Below, in pieces: positions 6,852-16,192 of a DNA stretch of 64,000 bases. Origin of the DNA: CAYSDH01 sp964429805 (lineage in GTDB: Bacteria > Bacteroidota > Bacteroidia > Flavobacteriales_D > JABDKJ01). The notes beneath the pieces are model-generated. The model made no database searches. It had not been told where the DNA came from and worked only from the letters and a program-made list of their open reading frames with translations. Made by a program: the position numbers and the translations under genes. Location: assembly GCA_964429805.1 (NCBI GenBank), contig CAYSDH010000005.1, forward strand, positions 1 to 64,000, written 5' to 3'. How positions within the stretch are numbered: the first letter of the stretch is position 1; every line of letters begins with the position of its first letter.

Positions 6852-8183
6852 TTATCTAAACCCTTCTAGCCGCTCAGCATCTAGTTTGAGCAGAATAAAT
6901 ATCATGGCTGTAAAGCCTAAAAATGAGGAGCCTCCGTAGCTGAAAAATGGCAGGGGTATCCCAATCACGGGGGCCAGGCCTATGGCCATACCAATGTTGA
7001 TGAGCATGTGCATGAAGAACACACTAGCCACGGCATAGGCAAACACACGTGTAAATTTTGACCGCTGCCGCTCAGCAATATGGATTAACCGCATCAGCAG
7101 TGCCATAAATAAAATGATGACAAGGCTTGACCCTATAAAGCCCCACTCCTCACCTACCGTGCAAAAAATAAAGTCTGTACTCTGCATAGGCACGTACTTG
7201 TACTTGGTCAATACTCCCTTGAGAAACCCCTTACCCGCAAAGCCACCTGAACCAATAGCTGTTTTAGATTGCTCTACGTTATATCCTGCGCCACTCGGAT
7301 CTTCTTTATGTCCGAACAAAACATCTAACCTGGTCTTGTGGTGAGGCTGCAACAACCAGTCGGCATGATACACTGTGCTAATCACCCAGACAGACGCTAC
7401 ACTCACTAGACCTATTATAATTAGGTTGCTGAAGTACTTTTTACGAAACCGGGGCAGTACAAAGTATCTGATGACCAAGGCTCCTAAACCTGTGAAGAGC
7501 ACTAAGAGAAGGGTAATCATCAGCTCTCCGCTCATGTACCAACCGTCTACAAACAAAGGAATTTCGGTATTGGCAAATGACATAGTCAATATCGCCACGG
7601 TCAACAAACCGATACCGAGAAAGAGAATGTTACCAATCATACCCTCTCGATACATGACAAAAGAAAAACCTAAAAAGACCAGCAATGTTCCTGCATCAGG
7701 TTGCAATAAAATGAGGATGCAGGGTGCGGCTAAGAGACCAAGAGTAATTAAGAGCGGCCTGACTTTTTCTAATTTGAGATTGACATCAGACAGGTAGGCA
7801 CCTACGGCCAACGCAGTGGCTACCTTGGCAAACTCAGAGGGCTGAAGCCCAAAGCCACCAAAGCCAAACCAGCTCTTCGCACCATTGACTTCCTTTCCAA
7901 AAATCAAAACCAGAATAAGCATGAGTATGACGCCCAAGTACACAAAGAGCGCATTTGTACGAAAGAACTCCGCTTTAAATAATAAGATGACATAGCCAAA
8001 AACAAGGCCGACTATGAGCCAGATAAACTGCATGCCGTACTCTCGCTGTGTATCAAAAATACTTGGATGCTCAGGGCTATAATTAGCCGCATAAATGTTT
8101 AACCAACCCAGCAGCACCAGCAAGATATAGATGGACAAGACCACTATGTCTAATCGCGCTATGAGGCCACCGTTACTTCGCAT
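6852..8183 (-). CDS. rodA: Peptidoglycan polymerase RodA (SEDS family)
   Basis: RodA is the SEDS glycosyltransferase of the elongasome: it polymerises lipid II into glycan strands and works with the PBP2 transpeptidase encoded just upstream. The 443 residues form a multi-pass membrane protein. Visible family features include GFGLQPSEFAK in the first half and the C-terminal run GIPLPFFSYGGSSFLGF, typical of RodA/FtsW. It is somewhat longer than many RodA proteins, with an extended loop around residues 270-310. The start overlaps the mrdA end by 11 bases. It is the last gene of mreB-mreC-mreD-mrdA-rodA. Confidence 0.95.
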   Translation of the reverse strand: MRSNGGLIARLDIVVLSIYILLVLLGWLNIYAANYSPEHPSIFDTQREYGMQFIWLIVGLVFGYVILLFKAEFFRTNALFVYLGVILMLILVLIFGKEVNGAKSWFGFGGFGLQPSEFAKVATALAVGAYLSDVNLKLEKVRPLLITLGLLAAPCILILLQPDAGTLLVFLGFSFVMYREGMIGNILFLGIGLLTVAILTMSFANTEIPLFVDGWYMSGELMITLLLVLFTGLGALVIRYFVLPRFRKKYFSNLIIIGLVSVASVWVISTVYHADWLLQPHHKTRLDVLFGHKEDPSGAGYNVEQSKTAIGSGGFAGKGFLKGVLTKYKYVPMQSTDFIFCTVGEEWGFIGSSLVIILFMALLMRLIHIAERQRSKFTRVFAYAVASVFFMHMLINIGMAIGLAPVIGIPLPFFSYGGSSFLGFTAMIFILLKLDAERLEGFR

Positions 8184-9978
8184 CCATCAGGTCTGCTTCA
8201 AACATTTTCTTTTCTATACGTGGCCGAGTTGTTTCTCCGGTCAAGTATTTTTCAATCATGAGGCTTGTGATAGGTGCGGCCCATGTTGATCCGTATCCAA
8301 CGTTTTCTACATACACCGCAATGGCTATTTGAGGATTCTCTTTTGGCGCAAACGCGATAAAAATTGAATGGTCTTTACCATGCGGATTTTGGGCCGTTCC
8401 CGTTTTTCCGCAGATGGCCGTATCGTCATACTTCACTCCTCGCCCAGTTCCTTGCTCTATCACTTGCTCCATGGCGTCAATCACAATTTGATAATTTTCG
8501 GGTGAGATTGACGTCTCCTTTTTTACCGTGTAGGTAGAGTCTGACACTGGTCGTCCTCCTATCGCTTTGATGATATGTGGCGTATAATACCACCCCTTAT
8601 TGGCAATGGTGGCGGTCATATTGGCCATTTGTATAGGCGTTACGCCAAGTTCTCCTTGACCAATGGCGAGTGATATAATGGTGTGTGGTTTCCATCGTCC
8701 ACGCTTATAGTAGCGGTCATAATAATCTGACTTTGGCACCAGTCCATTATACTCACCAGTCATGTCAACACCGAGTTTTAGACCAAGCCCAAATTCCCTC
8801 ACGTACTTGCGCCATTTTTTATACCCTATCTCCGCACTCTCATGACTGTCTAGCACATCCTTAAAGACGTTACAGTAATAGGCATTGCATGATGTAATGA
8901 TTGAGTAGTCCAGTTTAATGGGAGACTTGTGAGGGTGACATCCCAACTTTCTACGCCCAAAACTATAGCCCCCATGACAGGAGTAATATGTGTTCTCATT
9001 GATCACATTTTCTTCAAGACCGATGAGGGCATTAATCAACTTAAACGTAGACCCCGGAGGATACTTCGCCTGCAAGGCTCGGTTAAACAGCGGCTTCAAG
9101 GTATCGTTGAGTAGTACAGAATAATTTTTTGACCTGACACGTCCCACCAACAGGTTAGGATCAAACTTGGGGTTGTTGACCATGCAGAGAATCTCACCAG
9201 TCTTTGGTTCTATCGCCACGATACTTCCTCGCTTACGCGTCATCAGGGCCTCGCCATACTTTTGCAATTCGATATCAATGGTTGACGTCAGTGCATCACC
9301 AGCCACCGAGACGCTGTCATACTTTCCGTTTTCGTACTTGCCTTTTGTGTTGTTGTGCACATCAACGAGCATGATGTTTACACCCTTTTTACCTCTGAGT
9401 GCAGACTCATATATATTCTCAATACCATTGGCACCGATGTAATCTCCAGACTTGTAATAGGCATCTTTCTCAATGGCCGAGCGCGACACTTCTGACACAT
9501 AACCCACCGCATGTGCCGCTATACTATCTGGATACGCACGCATACTTCGCGCTTGTCCATACAGCCCTTTAAACTCAGACAGGTTTTCTGCGATGGTGAT
9601 GTAACTGTCTACCGGAATTTGTTTGACCAGAATAGATGGCTTATAGCGTGAGTAAGATACCGCAGTCTTCAAGTTTTTTTGCAGCTCTTTTTTATCAATA
9701 CCAATCAGGCTGCAGAGTCGTAAGGTGTCAAATTCTTCAAGCTCACGCGGCACCACCATCAAGTCATACACCGCTACGTTACCAACCAGCAGCTTATCAT
9801 CACGGTCATAGATAACACCCCTTGCCGGGTAGACAGTCATAGCGCGCTCAGTAATGTGGGCAGCCTTAATCTTCCACTTTTTATCTATCACTTGTATGAA
9901 GAAAAGTCTGACTAAAAAAGTCAGACCAATGATGAGAAAAAGCCCCGCTATCAGATATTTCCGTTCGTTGAGACTCAC
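8173..9978 (-). CDS. mrdA: Penicillin-binding protein 2 (elongasome transpeptidase)
   Basis: PBP2 cross-links peptidoglycan during lateral wall growth together with RodA. The 601 residues show an N-terminal membrane anchor (about 9-30), the dimerisation/pedestal domain, and a transpeptidase domain with all three motifs: STFK with the catalytic serine at 310, SCN at 363-365 and KTGT at 525-528. The start codon is GTG, overlapping the mreD stop (GTGA), which supports this start despite the unusual codon. The beta-lactam target family is clear. It sits between mreD and rodA as in most Bacteroidota. Confidence 0.95.
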   Translation of the reverse strand: MSLNERKYLIAGLFLIIGLTFLVRLFFIQVIDKKWKIKAAHITERAMTVYPARGVIYDRDDKLLVGNVAVYDLMVVPRELEEFDTLRLCSLIGIDKKELQKNLKTAVSYSRYKPSILVKQIPVDSYITIAENLSEFKGLYGQARSMRAYPDSIAAHAVGYVSEVSRSAIEKDAYYKSGDYIGANGIENIYESALRGKKGVNIMLVDVHNNTKGKYENGKYDSVSVAGDALTSTIDIELQKYGEALMTRKRGSIVAIEPKTGEILCMVNNPKFDPNLLVGRVRSKNYSVLLNDTLKPLFNRALQAKYPPGSTFKLINALIGLEENVINENTYYSCHGGYSFGRRKLGCHPHKSPIKLDYSIITSCNAYYCNVFKDVLDSHESAEIGYKKWRKYVREFGLGLKLGVDMTGEYNGLVPKSDYYDRYYKRGRWKPHTIISLAIGQGELGVTPIQMANMTATIANKGWYYTPHIIKAIGGRPVSDSTYTVKKETSISPENYQIVIDAMEQVIEQGTGRGVKYDDTAICGKTGTAQNPHGKDHSIFIAFAPKENPQIAIAVYVENVGYGSTWAAPITSLMIEKYLTGETTRPRIEKKMFEADLMDAK

Positions 9979-10499
9979 AGCGCTCCTTTACGTTGTCTGT
10001 GAAATAGGAACTGACCCAGCACTAAAACCAAGAAGGTAAACAGCACACTTAAGAATGCAGATCCGAGAGTTGACAGTATGCCTTCTACCTTAAACGCCTC
10101 AATGAGAAACAACCATATATGATGGATCAAGGTGACCAACACAGCGTACTGCACAAACCACGAAAGTCCTAAGCCTGAGACCGTAGGACGGTCTTTTATA
10201 TCATAGCCATCGCGCGGTGCGAGAAGTTCCAATATCCTGCCACGTGCAAAACCGATGACCAGGCAGGCCGAGGCATGCACGCCCATGGTGTTATAAAACA
10301 TATCGACACAGAGACCTAAAATGAACGCCAAGAACATGGTCAATGCCGGAGGCGTTCTTAATGGTAAGAGAAGAATAAAAAGTATGTAATAGTAAATCTG
10401 CATGCTGCCGTCATACAGATTCATATTAATCAGTACCAATCCTTGGAGAAGGATGAGCACCACAAAGCGAATGATATTTTCGACAATCTCTCTATTCAT
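9975..10499 (-). CDS. mreD: Rod shape-determining protein MreD
   Basis: This 174-residue protein is almost entirely hydrophobic, with about five or six membrane segments, as expected for MreD, an inner-membrane part of the elongasome linking MreC with RodA/PBP2. Sequence identity of MreD is always weak. The call rests on size, topology, the segment PLRTPPALTMFLAFILGL with the following GLCVDMFYNTMG, and on its position between mreC (8-base overlap) and mrdA (4-base overlap). Confidence 0.9.
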   Translation of the reverse strand: MNREIVENIIRFVVLILLQGLVLINMNLYDGSMQIYYYILFILLLPLRTPPALTMFLAFILGLCVDMFYNTMGVHASACLVIGFARGRILELLAPRDGYDIKDRPTVSGLGLSWFVQYAVLVTLIHHIWLFLIEAFKVEGILSTLGSAFLSVLFTFLVLVLGQFLFHRQRKGAL

Positions 10500-11328
10500 C
10501 TATTTGCATGGCCGACTGTAAGCTGTCCAACTCTTGGACAAACTGATTACCGATAATGTATACCGAATTAAGTGCCGAAAAATCAACGGCTAGATCCAAG
10601 TCGATATTGTAAAAACTAGCGCCTTCTCCTATGGTCGCCTCGGCAATTACCCCAATCGGAATTCCTTTTGGGTAGTTCGAGTTCTTTCCAGCTCCAGTGA
10701 TTATCCTGTCTCCTACTTTCACTTTAACCTCGGTCGGAATATCTCCGAGTTGTGCTTTTTTAAAGTCTTTGGTATTCCATGACAGCAGGCCATTATTTCC
10801 GGTACGCTCTATCTGAGCACCGGCCGTAAAATTAGGATGTATGATGGGCCGGACTAAAGAGTAGTTATCAGTCACTCGCTCTATTTGACCGACTAGGCCT
10901 TCATTACTCCTGACAATCATGCCGGGCTTAATGTCTTGCGCTCGACCTCGATCTATGGTCAGATAATTATTATTTAGACTAGTCGTACTCTGAATGACAT
11001 GGGCGTATTGATACTTATAATTACGCCTAAACATGGTGTCGTTAATCAGGGCGAAATTATTATCAATTAATCTGAATGAGCCTGGCATCGAACTTTCCAA
11101 CTCCGCCACACGTGCTCTTAACTCTTCGTTTTGATCAGCAAGTGAGAAGTACGCTTTGGTTTCTGAAGTCCACTGATGGAGCCCACCGGAAAGACTGTTT
11201 GTAGTCGTCAGCAGCACACCTTTGTGATGCTCGTTATTTTGAAAAATCAATAGAAAACAGATGTACTGCAATGCGAGAAAAATCAGCAGCAGTTTGTTAC
11301 GATTGACGAAACGGATCAGTTCTCCCAT
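10492..11328 (-). CDS. mreC: Rod shape-determining protein MreC
   Basis: MreC is the periplasmic scaffold of the elongasome and activates PBP2. The 278 residues have one N-terminal membrane segment (about 12-30), a coiled-coil stretch (about 60-80, ADQNEELRARVAELESS) and the beta-rich MreC domain with the characteristic DRGRAQDIKPGMIVRSNEGLVGQ and a second half around GIPIGVI. Length and order are normal. It lies 24 bases after mreB and overlaps mreD by 8 bases. Confidence 0.95.
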   Translation of the reverse strand: MGELIRFVNRNKLLLIFLALQYICFLLIFQNNEHHKGVLLTTTNSLSGGLHQWTSETKAYFSLADQNEELRARVAELESSMPGSFRLIDNNFALINDTMFRRNYKYQYAHVIQSTTSLNNNYLTIDRGRAQDIKPGMIVRSNEGLVGQIERVTDNYSLVRPIIHPNFTAGAQIERTGNNGLLSWNTKDFKKAQLGDIPTEVKVKVGDRIITGAGKNSNYPKGIPIGVIAEATIGEGASFYNIDLDLAVDFSALNSVYIIGNQFVQELDSLQSAMQIDE

Positions 11329-11352
11329 GAGCGCAGTATTCGGTCAGCTCAA

Positions 11353-12378
11353 TCAGCCTCCCATAAGAAACTGGAATTTACCGATGTTCTTGAGCGCTAT
11401 ACCTGTACCTCTTGCCACAGCTCGAAGTGGATCTTCTGCTACGTGTACTGGCAATTTTGTTTTTTGAGATATCCGTCTGTCTAGTCCTCGAAGCATGGAT
11501 CCTCCACCTGCTAGGTAGATTCCAGTCTTGTAGATATCGGCAGAAAGCTCTGGTGGTGTATTCTCCAGTGCACTCAAAATAGCTTCTTCAATCTTCGAAA
11601 TCGATTTGTCAAGTGCATGCGCAATTTCCTTGTAAGAGACATGAATCTCTTTTGGAATACCTGTCAGCAAGTCACGCCCTCTTACTGCATAGTCTTCTGG
11701 CGGACTCTCAAGTTCAGGCAGTGCTGCACCAACTTCAATTTTAATTACTTCGGCCGTGCGCTCACCAACTAAGATGTTGTGCTGTCTACGCATGTACTCT
11801 TCAATGTCATTGGTAAACTCATCACCAGCGATACGAATATTCTTATCACAAACGATTCCTCCCAAAGCGATGACGGCAATCTCAGAGGTACCTCCTCCGA
11901 TGTCAATAATCATGTTACCCATCGGCTCTTCGACATCAATACCGATACCGATGGCGGCTGCCATTGGCTCATGAATCAGATATACCTCTTTGGCGCCTGA
12001 ATGCTCTGCACTGTCGTGGACAGCTCTTTTTTCAACTTCAGTAATTCCTGATGGAATACAAATCACCATACGCAGAGAGGGTGAAAAAAATCTGTTTTTA
12101 GGCTTAATCATTTTGATCATGCCTCTAATCATCGCCTCAGCCGCTTGGAAATCTGCAATCACACCATCTTTCAGTGGCCTGATTGTCTTGATATCCTCAT
12201 GCGTTTTCCCATGCATCTGCTGCGCCACTCGTCCTATCGCAATGTACTTGCCAGTGGTTCTGTCCATGGCTACAATGCTTGGCTCGTCTACAACCACCTT
12301 ATCATCATGGATGATTAGTGTGTTTGCAGTACCAAGATCAATTGCAATCTCTTGAGTGAAAAAATCAAATAAACCCAT
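11353..12378 (-). CDS. mreB: Actin-like cell-shape protein MreB
   Basis: MreB forms membrane-bound filaments that direct the lateral wall synthesis machinery. The 341 residues contain the nucleotide-binding motifs of the actin/Hsp70 fold: phosphate 1 DLGTANT (residues 14-20), phosphate 2 with DIGGGTSEIAVIALGG, and the adenosine motif near GIYLAGGGSMLRGLD. Length is standard. It is the first gene of the elongasome operon, preceded by a candidate promoter at 12410-12417. Its presence implies rod-shaped growth. Confidence 0.98.
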   Translation of the reverse strand: MGLFDFFTQEIAIDLGTANTLIIHDDKVVVDEPSIVAMDRTTGKYIAIGRVAQQMHGKTHEDIKTIRPLKDGVIADFQAAEAMIRGMIKMIKPKNRFFSPSLRMVICIPSGITEVEKRAVHDSAEHSGAKEVYLIHEPMAAAIGIGIDVEEPMGNMIIDIGGGTSEIAVIALGGIVCDKNIRIAGDEFTNDIEEYMRRQHNILVGERTAEVIKIEVGAALPELESPPEDYAVRGRDLLTGIPKEIHVSYKEIAHALDKSISKIEEAILSALENTPPELSADIYKTGIYLAGGGSMLRGLDRRISQKTKLPVHVAEDPLRAVARGTGIALKNIGKFQFLMGG

Positions 12379-12409
12379 CTTCCTGTTGCCTTCTTTATCT
12401 GTATTCTGT

Positions 12410-12436
12410 CAAATGTAAGTCTATGCCTATGGCATA
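12410..12436 (-). promoter_or_regulatory. Candidate mreB promoter with a palindrome
   Basis: Read on the - strand, 12417-12410 is TACATTTG, an exact TAnnTTTG -7 element, placed 32 bases before the mreB start codon. No TTTG is found at the expected -33 position. Just upstream, TATGCC-TAT-GGCATA (12422-12436) is a perfect 6-base-arm palindrome in the spacer, which could be an operator or a small hairpin ending purH transcription. The promoter call is moderate, the palindrome role is unknown. Confidence 0.4.
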
Positions 12437-12484
12437 ACGGAAGAGCACAGTGGTTTATTCAACCTTGGCAGGTGGAAAAGCTGA

Positions 12485-13996
12485 TTAATGTTTGAAGTGG
12501 CGTGAACCAGTGAATACCATGGCCATGTCATGCTCATCACAAAACGAGATAGACAGCTCGTCTTTAATCGAACCACCTGGCTGTACCACTGCATTGACAC
12601 CCGCATTATGCGCAATTTCTACGCAGTCTGGAAACGGAAAAAAGGCATCACTCGCCATGACCGCACCTTGCAAATCAAAGTTGAAGCGATTGGCTTTTTC
12701 AATGGCTTGATTTAAGGCATCAACACGACTTGTCTGACCTGTTCCGCTGGCACATAGCTGCTTTCCTTTGGCAAGGACTATGGTGTTTGACTTGGTGTGC
12801 TTGGCTATTTTGGATGCAAACACGAGGTCTTCCTTTTCCTGGGCTGTGACGTTTTTTTTGGTTTTCAACGTAAAGTCTGCAGCGGAGTCGGTGCGCATAT
12901 CACGCTCTTGCCAGAGGTAACCGTTAAGCGCAGAACGCACGATAGATTTAGGAAGCTCAGGTCGTTTGTAGCTCAACAAAATCCTATTCTTTTTAGACTT
13001 TAAAAGCTCTAGTGCATCCGCATCAAAAGCGGGTGCGACCACTACTTCGCAAAAGAGCGTATTGATTTCTTGGGCGGTAGCCAAGTCTATGGCCGTATTG
13101 CAAATCAACACACCACCAAAAGCAGACTGAGGGTCACCCGCCAGTGCATCGACATAGGCCGACTTGAGGTCTGCACGGGTGGCAAGACCACAGGCATTAT
13201 TATGCTTGGTAATGGCAAACGTAGGCTCATCATTCCAAAACTCTTCAATCAAATTGACCGCAGCATCTACATCTAAAAAGTTGTTGTAAGACAACTCCTT
13301 GCCATGATGCTTGTCAAACAGCGAGTCCATGTCTCCGTAATACACGCCCTTCTGATGTGGATTCTCTCCATAACGCAACTCATTGGCTGGACCAAACTCG
13401 ATGGCACTCGGCATACCTGTGAAATACGAGCGAATGGCCAAATCATAATGCGAGGACACGGCAAAGGCATGCTTCGCAAAAGACTTTCTGTCTTCGATGG
13501 CGCTGCTTCCTTTCCTATCTTGCAGTAAGGTCAAAAGATCATCATACTGACTCATGGACGAGACGATAATGACGTCCTTAAAATTCTTAGCCGCAGCACG
13601 TATGAGCGAGATGCCACCAATATCAATTTTCTCAATAATGTCTTGCTCTGAAGCCCCACTAGCCACGGTCGCCTCAAAGGGATACAAGTCTACAATGACA
13701 AGGTCAAACTCTGGAATATCATAGCTCTCTAGCTGCGCCACGTCATCATCCAATTCTCTGCGGCCGAGTATCCCGCCAAAGACTTTTGGGTGAAGTGTTT
13801 TAACTCTACCCCCAAGTATGGATGGGTAACCTGTCAAATCCTCTACCGGATTGACCGCTATTCCTCTCTCTTCAATAAACTTCCTAGTGCCTCCAGTAGA
13901 ATACACCGCAATGCCAAGCGCATCTAAGGTCTCGATGATGGGCTCTAATCCGTCTTTATGAAATACTGAAATGAGGGCGTTTTTAATCTGCTTCAC
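12485..13996 (-). CDS. purH: Bifunctional AICAR transformylase / IMP cyclohydrolase
   Basis: PurH carries out the last two steps of de novo purine synthesis. The N-terminal cyclohydrolase domain (about 1-190) has the methylglyoxal-synthase-like fold (ALISVFHKDGLEPI, YSTGGT, GGRVKTLHPKVFGGIL). The C-terminal transformylase part contains the Lys-His motif in AITKHNNACGLA and the end segment PGGSIKDELSISFCDEHDMAM. The start codon is GTG, since an in-frame TAG lies two codons upstream and no earlier start exists. Length (503) is normal. It stands alone in front of mreB. Confidence 0.96.
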   Translation of the reverse strand: MKQIKNALISVFHKDGLEPIIETLDALGIAVYSTGGTRKFIEERGIAVNPVEDLTGYPSILGGRVKTLHPKVFGGILGRRELDDDVAQLESYDIPEFDLVIVDLYPFEATVASGASEQDIIEKIDIGGISLIRAAAKNFKDVIIVSSMSQYDDLLTLLQDRKGSSAIEDRKSFAKHAFAVSSHYDLAIRSYFTGMPSAIEFGPANELRYGENPHQKGVYYGDMDSLFDKHHGKELSYNNFLDVDAAVNLIEEFWNDEPTFAITKHNNACGLATRADLKSAYVDALAGDPQSAFGGVLICNTAIDLATAQEINTLFCEVVVAPAFDADALELLKSKKNRILLSYKRPELPKSIVRSALNGYLWQERDMRTDSAADFTLKTKKNVTAQEKEDLVFASKIAKHTKSNTIVLAKGKQLCASGTGQTSRVDALNQAIEKANRFNFDLQGAVMASDAFFPFPDCVEIAHNAGVNAVVQPGGSIKDELSISFCDEHDMAMVFTGSRHFKH

Positions 13997-14160
13997 GGTC
14001 TACTATTCTTTTTGTGAGCAGTAAAAGTAAAGACAAACGACTCAGTTAAAGTGCTCAAGAATCGCCTTGTTAATAAGTGACAGGGGCATTGTTTACAATG
14101 GGAGCCGTTCAGCATGACTGATGACCACTCAGCCGTTGACATACTGCGCACTCGCCAAAA

Positions 14161-15435
14161 ATGAGCACTTTCGTATTGCTCAATAGTATGATGTCATTCA
14201 CCGAAATAATAGAAGGAGTCTCCTTCTCTTTGAAGTCCCTTACCGTAAACAAGCTCAGGACTTTCCTGTCCCTTATGGGGGTGACTATCGGAATCTTTGC
14301 CATGATCTCAGTCTTTACGCTAGTCGACTCGTTAGAGTTGAGCCTCAAAGACCTCGTCTCGGGCATCGGTGACGACTTGGTGTTTATCAATAAGTGGCCG
14401 CAAGGACTTGAAGAAGGCGAAGAAGAGTATGCATGGTGGAAGTACTTTCAGCGTGACGAGCCTTCACTGCGCGACATGAAGATGCTCAAAGCCAGACTCA
14501 ACTCTGCTGAAGAGCTTGCCTTTATTTCTGAAGTGATGCGAAAGGTGAGCTACAGAAATAACAGCATTAGTAGCTCAACCATCTGGCTGAGCTCAGCCTC
14601 ATTTGTTAATGTCTACCCGCTTAAAATTGAGCAAGGAAGATTTTTCACCGAGAGTGAAGCCCGCAATGGTAGCGGGCTGTGTCTTATCGGAGCAAAAGTG
14701 GCTGACGACCTTTTTGGGTCTATCGACCCGATGGGCCGAGAAATAAAAGTTGCCGGCAACAAGGCGACAGTAATTGGACTTTTGGAGCGCGAAGGCGAAA
14801 GTTTGATTGGCAATAATTTTGACGAGATGGTGATTGTATCAGCGCCTTTTGCTCGGTCATTTGCCAACTTGCAAGAGACCCAAAATGCAATTTGGGTAAA
14901 GGCGAAAAACGGTGTTGAAATTGAAGCACTCAAAGATGAAATCATTGGCAAGCTGAGAGCTATACACAGGTTGAGGCCGACAGAAGACAAAGATTTTTCT
15001 CTTAATCAGATTAGCATGTTTACCGACTTGATAGACGGAATCTTCGGCATGTTAAAGCTGGTTGCCCTCGTTATTGGAATGTTCTCTATCCTGGTTGGTG
15101 GATTTGGAATAGCTAACATCATGTTCGTATCAGTCAAAGAGCGAACAAAAATGATTGGCATTCAAAAAGCACTTGGCGCAAAGAAGCTATTCATCTTGCT
15201 TCAGTTCTTGATTGAGTCTATGCTCCTCAGTCTTATAGGCGGATTAGTAGCCCTGCTTCTAATCTCGATACTGATGTATGTCATTTCAGCCTTCAGCGAT
15301 TTAGATGCGAAACTAACGATGGGTAACGCCATCCTTGGCTTGTCCATCTCACTGTTTATAGGAGTGCTGGCTGGAGTGATTCCAGCATGGCGAGCCAGTA
15401 GGCTAGACCCCGTGGTGGCCATTAGAGAAAGTTAG
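14161..15435 (+). CDS. ABC transporter permease, MacB/FtsX family
   Basis: This 424-residue protein has the MacB/FtsX layout. A first membrane segment lies at about 42-65 (FLSLMGVTIGIFAMISVFTLV), then a large periplasmic domain (about 66-295), then three membrane segments (about 300-415) around the conserved ILVGGFGIANIMFVSVKERTKMIGIQKALGAKK. The end RASRLDPVVAIRES is typical. Such permeases transmit ATP-driven conformational changes to the periplasm, for example in macrolide or lipoprotein export, but no ATPase gene is adjacent, so the partner and substrate are unknown. Starts at 14188 or 14191 are equally possible. The 3' end overlaps the convergent gene by 4 bases (15432-15435). Confidence 0.88.
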   Translation: MSTFVLLNSMMSFTEIIEGVSFSLKSLTVNKLRTFLSLMGVTIGIFAMISVFTLVDSLELSLKDLVSGIGDDLVFINKWPQGLEEGEEEYAWWKYFQRDEPSLRDMKMLKARLNSAEELAFISEVMRKVSYRNNSISSSTIWLSSASFVNVYPLKIEQGRFFTESEARNGSGLCLIGAKVADDLFGSIDPMGREIKVAGNKATVIGLLEREGESLIGNNFDEMVIVSAPFARSFANLQETQNAIWVKAKNGVEIEALKDEIIGKLRAIHRLRPTEDKDFSLNQISMFTDLIDGIFGMLKLVALVIGMFSILVGGFGIANIMFVSVKERTKMIGIQKALGAKKLFILLQFLIESMLLSLIGGLVALLLISILMYVISAFSDLDAKLTMGNAILGLSISLFIGVLAGVIPAWRASRLDPVVAIRES

Positions 15436-16139
15436 AAGTACACAGACAGCCCGACCTGGGGAATGACAATGTCTGTATCACTGACTTGCAGCGAGTAGTT
15501 GATGTCACCATTCACATCTATTTCCAGTGACTCCTGGTCTACATAAGTCACCTTCCCTCCTCTCAAGATTTGCACTTTGGAGTCCAGAAAGACATTATTG
15601 CCAAGCGCAAAGTTTAATCCGAGCGCATAGCCGTAGGTGCTTTTTAACTCTTTAATCAAATCGATATTGGTCGAAGAGTAGTTACCATTCACATTGTCGA
15701 CTTCTATGTTTGCTTCAGACTTATACGAGCGTAAGCCCAGAATGACATCTCCATAGGGTCTCACTCTTCCTTTAAACGGCATGACACGCACGTACCCAAG
15801 GTAGTTTCTCACATTGGTGGTGGAGGTCATGTCGCCTCCTAGTATGTTGGATGCATCGTCATATAATTCAACGAGTGTTTTCTCATCACCGAGGGTATTC
15901 CAGGCAAACTCACCTCCAAGTCTTAACAGTCCTGTGCTACCCATGGGCGTGCTAAAAGACACTCCTGCCCCAGCCGGATATCCGTTGAGTATTTCCTTAA
16001 ACTCATTTTGAGGGAGCCCTAATTGAACATGACCACTCACGTTTATGCCCGAGGCATAGTTTCCTGATGAGTTCTGGGCAAGCGACTGTATGGAAATCAT
16101 ACAGAGCACTGCGGAGAATATGATGACTGTTCTTTTCAT
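15432..16139 (-). CDS. Small outer-membrane beta-barrel protein
   Basis: This 235-residue protein has a signal peptide (about 1-21, ending near SLAQN) followed by alternating amphipathic strands and a final aromatic-ended strand (IPQVGLSVYF), the pattern of an 8- to 10-strand outer-membrane barrel with a C-terminal phenylalanine. Family annotation would be a general Bacteroidetes barrel; no ligand is predictable. It is the last gene of the operon that starts with the plug protein at 18619 and includes the sigma factor. It may be the outer-membrane element of that system, which is inference from position. It lies 53 bases after the TPR anti-sigma-like gene. Confidence 0.8.
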   Translation of the reverse strand: MKRTVIIFSAVLCMISIQSLAQNSSGNYASGINVSGHVQLGLPQNEFKEILNGYPAGAGVSFSTPMGSTGLLRLGGEFAWNTLGDEKTLVELYDDASNILGGDMTSTTNVRNYLGYVRVMPFKGRVRPYGDVILGLRSYKSEANIEVDNVNGNYSSTNIDLIKELKSTYGYALGLNFALGNNVFLDSKVQILRGGKVTYVDQESLEIDVNGDINYSLQVSDTDIVIPQVGLSVYF

Positions 16140-16192
16140 AGCTCAAAAAGATTCAATTCTCATGCCAAAATGTGAAGGCAGGAGAATTGGGA

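Noticed and set aside
15432..15435. Frameshift or fusion at the junction of the permease and barrel genes
   Set aside because: The two genes are convergent and simply share four bases at their stop codons; both are complete.
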